The notes beneath the pieces were generated by a model, which was given only the letters and a program-made list of their open reading frames with translations, was not told the origin of the DNA and did no database searches. Positions 1 to 11,949 of a DNA stretch of 64,000 bases are shown piece after piece. Origin of the DNA: Heterocephalus glaber (Eukaryota; Chordata; Mammalia; Rodentia; Bathyergidae). The translations under genes and the position numbers were made by a program. Within the stretch, counting starts at the first letter, position 1. Each line of letters starts with the position of its first letter. The stretch spans positions 32,269,331-32,333,330 of the forward strand of contig NW_004624734.1 in NCBI RefSeq assembly GCF_000247695.1, read 5' to 3'.

Positions 1-84
1 GCAAGAGTGAGTGTGGCTTTGGGTACCATGTGGGTCTGGTACCCAAACTCTTGCCTCTCTCTGCCTCTCTTAAGGTATGTGGCG

Positions 85-180
85 TCAGTCAGGGCATTTA
101 ACTTCTCTGAGCCTCAATCTTCCCATCTGTAAAATAGGAGAACACCTACTTTATGGACCATTATGGAGTTGTAGTGCAAA
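85..180 (+). repeat. MIR SINE fragment
   Basis: The stretch contains the typical MIR core and 3' half: a run resembling CTCTGAGCCTCAATCTTCCC followed by ATCTGTAAAATAGGAG. This is an ancient mammalian SINE and marks no gene. Confidence 0.7.
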
Positions 181-512
181 AAAATAAAATGCATGGGAAG
201 TATTCAAAGACATGAATAGTGGAAGGATTGGAATCAATGCTAATGAGTGAAAACCAATAGCAATTGTGTGCCCAGCACTGGGCTAGGCTGGAAGGATTCC
301 CACTTGGGTTAGCAGAAATCCTCTCTCCAGCACTCTGGCAGGGAAGTAAATACATAGTGAGGTGGTAAGAGTGATGTAGTGGTACTGTGGCAGCAGTGTG
401 GGGAGAAGCAGGGAGCACAGGGTCCTAACTTGCCCTGTCCAGGCTGAACAGCATTTCCTAAGACCTACTGTGTGCCTGTGAGTGTCCTGGGGTATGCAGC
501 CTCTTTCCTCTC

Positions 513-633
513 CGACGCGATATTTTATTTATTTATTTATTTTTGGTACCAGGGATCAAACTTGGGTCCTTGCGCTTGTGCAGCAGGCGGCGAAACCACT
601 GAGCTAAATCCCCGGCCCTTCAGACGCAATATT
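513..633 (-). repeat. ID SINE with target-site duplication
   Basis: Read on the minus strand, the body (about 545-618) starts GGCCGGGGATTTAGCTCAG and ends at GGTACC, followed by a TTTA-rich (sense TAAA) tail at 525-544. A duplication close to GACGCRATATT flanks it at 513-524 and 622-633. It belongs to the subfamily with CCTGCTGCNCAAG in the middle. The internal Pol III A-box and B-box matches are recognisable. Confidence 0.9.
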
Positions 634-639
634 AACTGG

Positions 640-3600
640 CCTGAAATGTTCAGTGATAACAAAAGCAAGAAAACACTTGGACCAAGCTAGAGGAAGCCGT
701 AGAGGGAGGGCCTTTTCTTCAACTAGGCTGGAGACCTGCAGGAAAGGGGCTTCCAGGAGGGCCTATGGTTCTTCTCCACCCTATATCAGCAAAGTGAATG
801 AGAGGAGGGGTGGGCTGGAGTTTCCTTCTGCACCATGAAGATGCACTGTGGGACCCCTGCTCTTCTCTCTCTGCTGCACCAGGCTGGCTCTGCCCACCCG
901 CTTGGGCCCAGGGTGAACACTGGCCCCCATCCCTATGGGGCCCTGAAGCCAAGAGAGGCACGGATAGAGTGTCCTCAATCTCACCCGACAGGCGTGCTGG
1001 GGATGCGGTGACTGGGAGTGCAGACGCTCACTTAAACCCTTTTCCAGGGTGAGATACTGGCCTTCCTCACACAATCAGCCTGTCCTGCCCGGGGCTCCTC
1101 TCAGCTGAGTCCGGGGGAGGAAACAGTTTCAGGAAGAGTTTGGAGGCTGTGTGAGCCTGGTGGGCCAGAAAACGAGGCCCCCTCAAACTGTCTGTGGCTA
1201 GTCAGGCCCCAGCAAGTGGGGTCTTCTTGCCTGCTGCGAGGCAGGGCCAGGGACTGTGGGCTCCCAGCCCGCCTTTGCGACTGGAGCTTCTCCCTCAGCC
1301 TTGTTAGCTGCAGGAGCTGAGGCGGCAGCCCCCAGGCTGTAGCAGGTGTAGGGGGAGTGAGTGTTTGGGGAACACAGGCTCTTGGCAGATGTGCCATCAC
1401 GTTCTACCAAGAGACATCCTTTCTCCCCACTCATGAATAATTAATCCCTGATAAGCAGGAAAAAAGACACCTCATGATGACATGTTACTCTGTCATGGCC
1501 ATGTGACATTACAAAGGACTTGTTTTTAACTTCAGAGGAGGTAGAAAGAGTGGATGAAATGCCAGGCTTACTTCGTACAACCCATTTCTCTGTCCTCAGG
1601 GCTATGCTTGTGTCTCCACAGCCTGAGGGGGCCTGTTCTCATGAAGGCGGGTGCTTCCTCCTCCTGCATTTCCATGTTACAGATCTCATTATTTTCAGAG
1701 ACAGGGACTCTTTTTGGAAGAAACAGGCTGAATCTGGCTCTTCTTATGACATGGAGTGGGGGACAGGAAGGGAGGAATGGAGTGATCACAAATATAGATC
1801 CTGGGTTCAATCTTGACACTGGCCCTTTGTTCCCTGCGTTCCAGGCATGAGTTGAGCCTCAACATTCCCCTCTGTGAAGGGGGAGTAACAGTGCCTGTCT
1901 TTGTGGAGAGGTTAGATGGATTAAGTGACGTGATGCGCTGGTGACAGCAACTTGGACAGGAGAGGTCAGTTGGGATGTGTAGGTACTTCTTAGGGTGCAA
2001 CCCTGGGGAAAATCAAACCCCCTGAACTGCAGATGTGCTGGTGTTCAGTGGAGGTCACATTCCTTACCTGTGCTCCCCAACTGCCACGAGGGAGGTGAGG
2101 ATCCAGTGCAACTTTTGCACTGTGCAGCACTGTGAGGAAACAGAGTGAGTATGCAGTAAACATGGCCATTGTGGTACAAGTGGCACGCTGTGGACTGGGG
2201 CCAGGGACCGGGGGAGGACAGAAAGGAGGCTGCCATCCTTTCCCCATGCAGCACTCTGCACTGGAAGTCAGGTCCTAGGGTTTAAGAGGCCCTGGAGGCC
2301 AAGTGGGTCCCTCTCCCACATGGCTTAGCCCTAACGGGGCTGGTCCTCCTGCTCCTCTGTTCCCACTAGCTGGCTCATCTGTCACACTGGGCTGAATGGT
2401 GACCACCAGCCACAGCAGCGCCATATCCTTTTCGCAGCCTCTTCAGTTAGGAGCGTGAACCCCCATCTCTGCGACTGTGAGACCACCTCCTCCTACAACC
2501 TGGCCACCTTTGCATCCCTGGCCTCCTCACTACGCAGAGTATCCGGGACTCTCTTGTCTCCAGCACAGCCCAAATGCTTCCCCTTGCTTGCTGCAATGGT
2601 TGGTTCTGTGTGAATCAAGAGACCAGAGCCTGAGAGTGGAGACCGGTGGGGATGTCAGTTTAGCCCTTTTCTGAAAGACCTCCTTGGCCAGTTCCCTCGG
2701 CTCTTGGCAATGGCCGTCCCCACTCAATGGCCCATTTTCTGGTCCATCAAAGATGATGGCACTGAAGCTGATGACCAGCTGTTCTTGGTACAAGCAGGAG
2801 CTCGGGCTGTGCTGGAGTGAGACCTCAGGGAAAACAGTGGACCTGGACTGTTTGGGCTGTAGCACGCCTCTGGCCCTGGAGGTCTTTCACAAACAGGATA
2901 GAGTTTCATCTCTCTGGAATGTTTAAGGGCAGCAAGGCCTACTCTATCCTCTCTGTAAGATGAAGCTGATCTCTCAGCAAGGGTTGGGGCCCAATCCGGA
3001 CATTTGTAACCCCCATGAAATCCAAGAGTGCCACACATGGCCTTGACTGCCTTGAATGAGTTTCTTTCTCAGTACATTTTTAATTTCTTCAACTCTCTTG
3101 AAGGCCACAATCATGTCCCACATGACACCCACATCTCACCACAGCTGGGCCTTTCCAAGCATCCACTGAGGCCTGACAGTAGTCAGTGTGGCTACCACTC
3201 AGGGAAAAACAGAACTGGAGAGTCTGGGTCACGACTTGGTTGGTTCTGAGGAAGCCATGAAAGGCTTGGGCTAGGGAGCGTGGCCTAAGCAAGGCTGGCT
3301 CCCCAGGGGAGCAGGCAGTGGAGCTCAGTACCGGGAGCTGACAAAGAACTTCCAGCCAACCAGGGAGAGAGGGATAGGGTGGAGAGCAGAGGAAGATGTT
3401 GACCTTGGAGCTCTGTGGAGAACCATCCTTGGATTCCTGCAGATGGGCCTATCCCCATATCAGGGTGAACTCAGACTAGTGCACCTCTGCTGACCTGCTG
3501 GGTAGGTGGGGCTGCTAGGGAGGGGTGAATGACATTTCAGGAGACATGGGCACTTGGGTGGGTGGAGCCAGAGGATGTGGCCCTGGCCAGGAGTGGCAGG

Positions 3601-5050
3601 GAAATCCAGCATACTCAAAGTGCTGGAGCTTTCTATTAGCCTGGGGAGGTAGCCAGGCTGTATCCTCAAAGAGAAATTGAACCCCAGAATTGGTACATAG
3701 TAGATACCAGAGTCACTTGGGACTCTTACCAAGTTGTGATCAGGGCTTCCTATCTATTGGGGGTAGGAAGAGGATTAAGGAATTTCAGTTGCCTCCACCT
3801 CTATGTGTTCCCCAGAAGTCCTTAACCTTGGCCCTCTCTCCCCCACTCTTGTTATTTCCAGACTGAGAACGTGTACTGGGATCTGCTGCTATGAGCCGCT
3901 TTGGAACAGGGTGAGAGGAGGGTACAAGGCTGCAGAATGGCAACCCTCCTAGCAGCCCCTCTAACTTTCCCTTGGTTCTGCCCTTCTTCCTTCCCCAGAG
4001 ATGTGCCCCCACACCTGGTTTGCCTGGGTTTCCAGAAAGGCAAGGAGAGTAGAACTTCTCTTCCTGGATCTCCCAAGAGGGAGGCGGGGCTCTGAGTTTG
4101 GAAGGGGACCAGAGCTCCAGGTACTTGATTGGCATCACATTAACTCATTTCTTTTCTGACCTGTCCTACCTTCTACTAGTTCAACTCCCGACTTTCCATC
4201 TTGCTTTACCAATGGCTCTGTGGGTCCATTTGCCATGTGAGGAAAAGGTCAGTACTTGTCTCCCATATCAATCCATATCTCAGTCTTTTTCCTGCCAAAT
4301 GGTACAGACAGCAACCTCAGTCCTGGCCTGGGCAAGTGCTCTGATATTCCTCCACAAGCACGCCAGACTTTCCAACCTGGGGAATTTCAGCTTCAGAAAT
4401 GCTACCCAACACCTGTGACCTGTTGTGTGTTGGCTGGGGAAGTGACAGAGAAAGAAGGAAAGGGTGCAGCAGTCCAAATCTTTTGACAAGAAAGCAGGAG
4501 CATGTACTAAAAAGCAAGAATGGTTGACCACAGGGGAAGGCTGCTGCCTGTGGAGAAGGGGAAGCAGTGGCCAAGGTAGAACATTCTGAACTCAGAATGT
4601 AGGATGAAGAGGAAGTCATGGTTATGTTTTATATAACCAGTAATCTTCCTTAGAATTTCCAGGCTGGAATATAGGTGTGAGTTAGGTGGTTCTGATTGTT
4701 TAACAAATTGATGTGACAACTCAGCTCTAGGAGACCTTGCCATTTATGAGCTATAAAACAGAAAAGAGTGTGGGGAGCTGAGTATGATAATGGGAGGTAA
4801 CAAAAAGTCTGATGGGGAAGTCTTCTGTGGTAAAGGAAGAGTGGGGAAGTTATATATGGTCTCTGAGGGATCTACTGGAATCAGTTGACCATTTCTCAAT
4901 GAAGTCAGTATGGAAATAGAAAAAACCCAAAATTATAGTCAACTCTACTGGGAGACATCTAGCAAACAAACAGGAAGTTAAGGTGTGTGTGATTATGCTG
5001 TGGTGTGTACAACCAGAAAACCTTGGTGGCTCACAATAATAAAAGTTATT
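640..5050. other. Single-copy-looking stretch without a gene
   Basis: No recognisable exon, RNA gene or young mobile element apart from a MIR near 1797-1942. Open frames are at most about 117 codons, occur on both strands at once and have no domain I know. Base composition is moderately GC-rich from 800 to 1400 and more AT-rich after 4600. Confidence 0.55.
1797..1942 (+). repeat. MIR SINE fragment
   Basis: A tRNA-related MIR half (TGGGTTCAATCTTGACACTG), then a degraded GAGCCTCAACATTCCCCTC core and a GATTAAGTGACGTGATGCG 3' end match MIR order. Divergence is high. Confidence 0.55.
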
Positions 5051-5059
5051 TTTCATGTA

Positions 5060-5350
5060 TACTCTGAAATTGGTTGTGAGCTGGCTATGAACTGCTCAAT
5101 GGTTTTCATTCCTGGGCTAATGGAGTAACACTGAGACACCTCAATTTGGGACACTCATGGTTTCATAGCAGAGGGAAAAGACACTGACTTCCTTAAAACT
5201 TTATCCGGAAGTGACACCTGCCACTTCTGCTCACACATCATTGGCCAAAGGGTGTCATATGGCCAAACCCACTCTGTTCTGGGACAGAGAAGTCTAATCC
5301 TCCTCCAATGAGCAATAATGAAATCTACCACATGAAAAGCCCTGAGAATC
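5060..5350. repeat. Old interspersed repeat, family not named
   Basis: It shares wording and order with 30890-31240: a GGAAGTGACAC block, then CACTTNNNCTCAC, then ATTGGCCA-like and TCATATGGCC-like blocks. This marks two diverged copies of one medium-reiteration repeat, probably LTR-derived. I cannot name the family with confidence. Confidence 0.45.
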
Positions 5351-5384
5351 AGTTCTGCTTTAGGCCATGAGCTCCAGCCTCACT

Positions 5385-6880
5385 AATTATTTTTTTAAAT
5401 AAATATTTTATTGTATTTTTGATTAGCATGTATTGATTGTACATATTAGTGGGATTCAATGTGATATTTCCACACATGCTTATAATGTGCAGTGCTCAAA
5501 GTGAACCTCCTTTTATCCATGCCCCCACCCCTAACCTTGATTAATCTCTGTTCTACATTCAGGTAAACTGTTAGCTTTCACATCTGAGAGACAATATACA
5601 ATATTTATCTTTTTGTGCCCAGCTTATTTCACTTAACATATTGTCTTCCAGTTCCATCCATTTTGCCGCGAGTGACACATTTTATTCTTCTTTATGGCTG
5701 AATATTTTATTGTATATATATGCCACATTTTTTATCCATTCATCAGTTGATAGGCACCTAGTTTGATTCGATATCTTAGCTGTTGTGAATAGTACTGAAA
5801 TAAATATGGATGTGCAGGTATCTTTTTAGTATGCTGTTTTCATTTCCTGTGGATAAATACCCAGAAGTGGGATTTGTGGGTCACATGATAGATCTATTTT
5901 TAGTCTTTTGAGGAACCTACATACTGTTCTCCATGATGGTTGTACTAATTTACATTTCCACCAACAATGTATAAGAGTTCCCTTTTCTCTACATCCCCAC
6001 CAATATTTGTTATTATTATTATTATAGCCATTCTAACTGTGTCATTGTAGTTTTGATCTGAATTTCTCTGATGGCTCATGATGTTGAACATTTTTTCATA
6101 TATTTGTTTGCCATTTGAATTCCTTCTTTTGAGTAGTGTCTATTCAGGTCATTTGTTCGTTTTTGTTTCTTTGTTTCTGCTTTTTGAGACAGGGTCTCAC
6201 TATGTAGTTCAGGCTGATCTTGAGCTCACTACGCAGCTCAGGCTGGCCTCGAACTCATAGTGATCCTCCTGCCTCGGCCTCCCACAGGTTGGGATTACAG
6301 GCGTGTGCCACCAGGCCTGGCCATTTGTTCATTTTAAAAATTGATTTTTGTTAGGTTTTTTGAATGTCTTATATGCTCTGAATATTAACCTTTTGTAAGA
6401 TGAATAGTTGACAAATATTTTCTCCTATTCTGTAGGTTGTCTTTTTATTCTGATTATTTCCTTTGCTATGCAGAAGATTTTTAATTGGATATAATCCCAT
6501 TTGTCAAGTTTTTTCTTTTGTTTCTGTGCTTTAGGGGTCATATTCAAAAAGATCATTACCCGTACCAATGTCTTGAAGTGTTTCTTACGTTTTCTTCTTG
6601 CAGTTTCTGACTTCCAGGTCTTACATTTAGGTCTTTAATCTCTTTTGAGTTGATTTTTGTACAGGGTGATAGATAAGGGTCAAATTTCAATTTGCATGCG
6701 GATATTCAGTTTTCCAAGCACCATTTGTTGAAGAAACTATCCTTTTTCAAATGTACTTTTTGGTGCTTTTGTTGAGAATCAGTTGGCTATAGATGTGTGA
6801 ATTTATTTCTGGGATCTTTATTCTGTTCCATTGGTCTGTGTCTGCTTTTATACCAGTACTGTGCTGTTTTGGTTACTCTG
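5385..6880 (-). mobile_element. Old LINE-1 3' portion, interrupted by a B1
   Basis: Read on the minus strand this is the degraded 3' half of L1 ORF2 followed by 3' UTR. Diagnostic pieces include the complement of GGATAAATACCCAGAAGTGG near 5850 and the complement of GGTTGTACTAATTTACATTT near 5938. All frames are broken, so it cannot encode reverse transcriptase. A B1 was inserted at about 6164-6321 and split it. Confidence 0.85.
6150..6335 (-). repeat. B1 SINE nested in L1, with target-site duplication
   Basis: On the minus strand the body ends in GAGACCCTGTCTC followed by an A-rich tail, and it carries the internal duplication of about 29 bp typical of rodent B1. Near-identical 14-bp copies of CATTTGTTCRTTTT lie at 6150-6163 and 6322-6335 and rejoin the L1 sequence cleanly. 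Confidence 0.92.
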
Positions 6881-7252
6881 CCAGCCTCAGTAATTCTTGT
6901 GAGGTAGATACCTCAGAGTCCAATTGGTAAACTTGGTGTGGACATATAAATGAACAAAAGATTAGAACATAAGTTTCATGAAGGAAGACTCTTGGTCTGT
7001 TTTGTTCATGGTGTATTCCAAGAGCCTCAAACAGGCTCTTCAACATGTTTGCTGCAGAATGAATTATAAACAGGTTCAAGTTGCAATCTGACCCTCCTGC
7101 CTCAGCCAAGGAGTACTTGAGTGCTATCTCTTGATGCTTTGGGGTGCGGAGATGGTTATATATGACAGAATCTGTAGCTTTCTAATGGAGCTAGGCTAGT
7201 TGGGACTTCACTTGCTCTGGGTTGTTGTTTTTGGCCCTGGTTTGTCTTACCC

Positions 7253-7473
7253 CAGAGATCAGCAAACCTTTTCTATAAATGACAACTATTCAATATTTTA
7301 GGCTTTGGAGTCCCTATAGTCTTTTGCAACTACTCAAGTCTATTGTAATGTGAAAGCAGCCAATTGCTTACAATGGGTAAGCAAATGAGTGAGTCTGTGT
7401 TCCAATAAAACTTTATTTACAAATTCAGACAGTGGCCAGAATTGGCCTGTGGGTTGTAGTTGCCTGCCCATAG
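7253..7473 (+). mobile_element. hAT-Charlie-type MITE
   Basis: The element starts with a diverged CAGRGRTCRGCAAAC terminus. It holds TATTTTAGGCTTTGGAG, GCAACTACTCAAGTC, then GTTCCAATAAAACTTTATTT and a GTAGTTGCCTGCCC end, the order of a very common mammalian non-autonomous hAT element. It has no coding capacity. The AATAAA inside it could serve as a poly(A) signal. Confidence 0.8.
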
Positions 7474-7715
7474 TCTAGACACAAGGGTGGCTTCTCAAGA
7501 TCTTCCATTTCCAAATGTCCTTTATGAGACCTCTTTAGGGTCATATATTTTTTCATTGTTATCCCCATAAAATCCAGTGTCACAATATTGTAGCTTTGGC
7601 CTCCTGACATTTGCTTCATGTGTTTAAAGTTTTGGTTTCTTTTAGTCTGAGGAAGCATCTCCATGCTCAAACATCCTCTGACTTGTCCAGGTTTTGAATC
7701 TTGTTGATGTAGTTT

Positions 7716-7872
7716 TGTTTTTGTTTTTTTTTTTGAGACAGAATCTTCCTATGTAGTCCAGGCTGAACTTGAACTCATTATGTAGCCCAGGCTGGCCCTG
7801 AAGTTGAGGCAATCCTCTTGCCTTGGCATTCTGAATGCTGGGATCATAGGCATGCACCACTATCTCTGGCTC
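7716..7872 (-). repeat. B1 SINE
   Basis: A T-run, then GAGACAGAATCTTCCTATG with the duplicated GTAGTCCAGGCTG/GTAGCCCAGGCTGG module, ending in GCATGCACCACTATCTCTGG. This is a full-length minus-strand B1. GTTGATGTAGTTTT before it and GTTAGGTAGTTT after it look like a diverged duplication. Confidence 0.88.
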
Positions 7873-8099
7873 AGTTAGGTAGTTTGAAGACCATAACTTC
7901 ATCTGTCTTACTTTAGGGGCTGGAATCCACTGTTCCTTTCGACTTTTTCCAAGGACCCCTGGATTCTGATGGGAGGAGAAGGGCATGTGTCCATCTGAGG
8001 GAGGAGCAGCTTGCATCTTCTGTCTTCAGAGTTCAGTTGGTCTGAAATACAGGAATCTATTTTCTTAGGGATGTGGCTCAGATATTTCATTTCATGGAA

Positions 8100-8560
8100 C
8101 CAGATGCCACAGACTCCTAGTTTTTTCAGGCTGGAATGACGCTAGTGCAATGTAACAGCCTGGAGAGTATTAGCCTGCCACCCCCTCTTTCTGGATTAGT
8201 ACCAGGCTTGTGAAATTAGAAGTCCAGAAAGAGACAGTCAGACTCCCCTGGGCTACAACCTTTCCTGGCAGCCTTCTAACTTGGTCATTACAGAGTTTTA
8301 GGGCCAGAAAGGACTTGTATCTAATGAACTCTCATCCATCTTGTTCCAAGTAGACACTGTGAGGACTCAAAGGCAAGCCTCCTGTACTAGATGTCAAAGA
8401 CAGAAGGTAGGGGACTTGTGAATACTTCACACCCTTCAGCGGACAGGTTGTGCTGCCGGGGCTCCTGCCCACCCCCTCCTACGACATAAACACATTCAGG
8501 ACCCCATCCTGATGGAACCAAGAAGGAGGGAACCTCCCCAGTGCAATCAGAGACTGGCCT
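8100..8560. other. Single-copy stretch, nothing recognised
   Basis: No repeat, exon or strong motif was seen. The sequence grades into the GC-richer candidate regulatory block that begins near 8570. Confidence 0.45.
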
Positions 8561-8569
8561 TGACTTCTT

Positions 8570-8880
8570 GACTTGGGTTGATAGCTACGCCTCCCTTCTC
8601 CAGCTGGCGGGAAGGGAGTGACCTGCGGGAGCCCCACCACCCTTGGGGGAGGAGGAGCCAGTCAGTCAGGGAGCAAAGAGAAAGAAGAAAGGGGAGGAGT
8701 CTGGGCAGCTCCCGCCTGCTGCCCTGTTCTGGCAAAGTGGCTGAGCTGGAGCAAGAGAACTGATAACAGATAAAGGGCTGGCTTTCCTGTGGCCTTGTTT
8801 ATACAAGCTGTAGTTCTTGCCAGCTGGTCCCTGGGGTGGGGGCAGAGGGCAGCATGAGGTTCCTGGGCAGAGGCTTGTTT
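8570..8880. promoter_or_regulatory. Candidate enhancer: paired GATA, ETS and FOX motifs
   Basis: A GC-rich repeat-free block holds two GATAA motifs in the same direction 6 bp apart (8762-8766 and 8769-8773). TTTCCTGTGG (ETS-like, with a RUNX-like half) follows at 8783-8792 and TTGTTTATAC (FOX-like) at 8795-8804. E-boxes CAGCTG lie at 8601-8606 and 8821-8826. Such clustering is typical of blood or endothelial enhancers, but that use is inference from motifs alone. Confidence 0.35.
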
Positions 8881-8889
8881 TCAACCAGC

Positions 8890-10250
8890 CAAGGCCCTCA
8901 TGGCTTACAGATCTTCCCCTCTACTCTGCCCCACCCTCAGCCCCAGACTTCCTGTGAGAAGCCGGCTGTGTAGAGGTTGAGCTGAGATGCTATGTTCTCC
9001 ATACTTGGAGTGGGGGACCTTTCACCCAGGAAGTGGTGGGTGTGGTCACTGTGTCTCTCCCTTGGCATGAGGGTCTTTGGACATCTGGCAAAGGATTTCC
9101 AGCCACCACAGTGCCTGGTGATAACATATCTACTGAAGTTAGTTCAAGAATTCCCTGCCCTGTATTCCTCAGCCTCCCTGAGACAAGCTGGGTCTGAACT
9201 GTGTAGTGTCTCTGGATCCAGGAACCAGGTCAGGTGCTAGGTGTTGTGCTAGGGAGTAGGACACAGTCCTACTCTCGTGAGATTAAAAGCAATGGAGTGA
9301 AATGAATCACAGACCAAGGCAAGATAGACTCTGGAAGCCTTTGGCAGGGGCCTGGACCTTCCTGGTGCGTGGGAAAGACTTTCAGCCAGGAGGATCTGTA
9401 AAGAGAGGTTTGAAGAAGGAGCGGGATTGAGCATACAGTCTCCAGAGGAACACAGGGGCTGCTGCAGGGGAAGAGAAAGGGTTGGGAGTGTGGAGGGCAG
9501 GGAACAAGGCTCCAGAGGGAGGCACGGGCTAGATCACGAGGCTGAAGGGAGAAGGCAGAAAGGTGGTCTGGAGGGAGGAAAAGAATGGGATCAGTGGCAG
9601 ACCGGTTGGGTGGGAGGTGGGGATCCCAGGAGACGGCCTTCTACGAGGGGAGTGCGGTCGTCTAGGAGATACTCTTAGATGCTAACTCCTGGGACGGAGG
9701 CTTCTCAGCCTCACCTGGTCGCCTTTCTGTGTCAAAGCACAGCATATGCGTGTGGGTTTGAGGCTCCGTCCCATGGGTGCTTCTCGACCTCAGTCCCATC
9801 TGTGTCAGGTGTCTGACACCAGCCTGAAGATGTTGTCCTGGGACGTCAGTGTCTCTGGAGCAGGAGGGGTGGGGGACAGGCTGAGGGCTGAGCTACAGCT
9901 CATTGGAGCAGGAACTGCTTCTAGGTCACAGCATGTGCCTGCCATCCTCACCTTGCCTTCAAATAGTAGCATTGAGAAAGATCTAGAGCCCAGAGATTTT
10001 CGAACCTTTTAGAGCTTTCAATGACAATAAACAGCTCCCTGAGGCACACATGCCATGGGTTTGCCACCATTGATCTAGACCATTTCACTGATGGCTGATT
10101 CAACACTTCCATGTGCTTGGCTCATCCTCAAGACCCCCTAGCAGGTCTCCCATTTACCCCTACTTGCTCTTTCCTTCCTTCCATCTTTCCTCCCGTTGCA
10201 TTAAGCCCCTGTACATAGTAGGTGTCTTCATTGGATCGACTCTGTCTTGG
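8890..10250. other. Single-copy stretch without a gene
   Basis: GC content is moderate with a purine-rich part at 9420-9640. No domain-bearing open frame or clear repeat was seen. The part near 9990-10080 looks like a worn interspersed repeat but I cannot place it. Confidence 0.4.
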
Positions 10251-10254
10251 TCCA

Positions 10255-10435
10255 GGAAATCTGAGATGTGGTATGGGCTCCACTTCAAATTCCCAAACTC
10301 ACTCGGTGATCTGGGGCAAATCTCTCCATCTCAGTTTCCTCATCTGAAAAACATAACAATAATACCTTCTGCAGGGGCTGCTGGTGGTATTCCTGTAAAG
10401 GGCATTGTGCATTGTAAATGGTCCGTGAATATCAG
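10255..10435 (+). repeat. MIR SINE
   Basis: CTCACTCGGTGATCTGGGGC, then CTCAGTTTCCTCATCTG and CCTGTAAAGGGCATTGTGC, match the MIR 5' part, core and 3' region in order on the plus strand. Confidence 0.75.
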
Positions 10436-10761
10436 TTGCTACTTTTTATATGCATGAGCTGTTTCAATTGGGAAAAGGAAACTATTAGGAGGAGAACATT
10501 TTGGAGAAGTTAATGTAATAATATTAAATCTATCTACCCCACAAGCAACTACACTGTATTTTTATTTTTTATATTCATTTCAAGTATTTATTGTGAGATC
10601 ATCACTTCTCAGTCTTTTGTACAAAATCAAGTGTAGTATTTACTGAGATTATAATTTTTAAAATCCAGAAATCTAAGGAAATTTAGGCTTTCTTTTCTTC
10701 TGATTTACTCCAGTAAACTTGCTATGTATAGATTCAAGAAATGACCGAGGGTGTAGAATCC

Positions 10762-10945
10762 AGTCCCGAGTCCAAGCTGAAGGTGAGAACCCTGGATTTG
10801 TATTCTGTTCCATCCCTTAGGTGTGGATGGTGGGTGTTGGAACCTGTTTCACCTCTTCTTTGATATGAGGATAATGACCCCTTCTGTGGCATACAAGCAT
10901 TAGTGCTAATGTGAACAAAAAGACCAGCACATAATAAATACAGGA
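10762..10945 (+). repeat. MIR SINE, diverged
   Basis: CCTGTTTCACCTCTTCTTTG, GAGGATAATGACCCC and CAGCACATAATAAATACA follow MIR order on the plus strand with many substitutions. Confidence 0.55.
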
Positions 10946-11534
10946 CTAGTAAATGCTGGTTCCCGGGCCCTCCCTCTGATTTAGTGTAGGGTTCAGAGAA
11001 CCTGAGGTACACAGAGGTGGGGACCACCAGGCTGGCCCAAGCTCTCCTGCAGCCTTCCTACAAGAAGCCCTTAGGCTACCTGAGCGCACTGGGGACCCCA
11101 GTTCTGCTGTAAACACAGCAATCACCCAGCTTCCTGTGAGCTCTGCTGACACCACAGTGAGAAAGGGGTTGTGGGAACTCCCCTGGGGGGAAGAAGGCTG
11201 GGAGAGGAGGAGGCAGGCGAAGCCCTTCCCGGAGGGCTCCCAGGAGCTCCATCCTGCCGTGGTCCGGCCCGGTGGGCTAACAACTGTTGAGAGATGGTCT
11301 GTGGGGTTCATGGGTAGGGTGAGCTGGGGATTGCAGAGGTCAGACAGAGTTCAGAAAGAGTCAGGCCCGGGTAGAGAGGTGCTGCACTGTGATGATTAAG
11401 GGAGAAACTCATTAAGTCCTGCTAGTAGGAGCAACCTGGCTGAGTTACCTAAGTGACTCCCCCTCCACTCCCCAACAAAGAACCTTTCTCCGATACCAGG
11501 AGACCATTATGTTAACAATGAATAACTGCTTATG

Positions 11535-11725
11535 CCTGTGGGACATTTTATGAATCAGGGCATTCTTTTATATCTTCTAATTTCAATCTCACAAAGAAGT
11601 AAAAGGGAAGCAATAGTTCTGTTTGATAGATAGGAAAACTGGGGCTTGAAGCAGTTAAGAAATGTGATCAAGTACACATATCTACTGAGCTGGGACAGAA
11701 AGCCAGGCCTTCTTGTGCCACGGGT
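11535..11725 (-). repeat. MIR-like SINE, reverse orientation
   Basis: GATAGGAAAACTGGGGCTTG preceded by a CAATCTCACAAAG block is the reverse complement of MIR core sequence. It continues into AGCTGGGACAGAAAGCCAGG. Confidence 0.6.
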
Positions 11726-11949
11726 CCAATGACTGAGGAATGAGAAGTTTTCCAGGCAACTAGGGATTTGGTCATTAGGGTTAGAATTTCCTCTATTAAA
11801 AGTGGTGGAAATAGAAGTGACCACTGGGCCTTGTTCTTTTTCAGACTCACTGGCTTCTTTTTTGACTTGAGAGCTGAATCTCCGTGTGGAGGGCACTCCT
11901 GGGTCCAAGGGCCCTGGGAGAAACAGAGAGGCAGAGCCCTGCAGATGGA

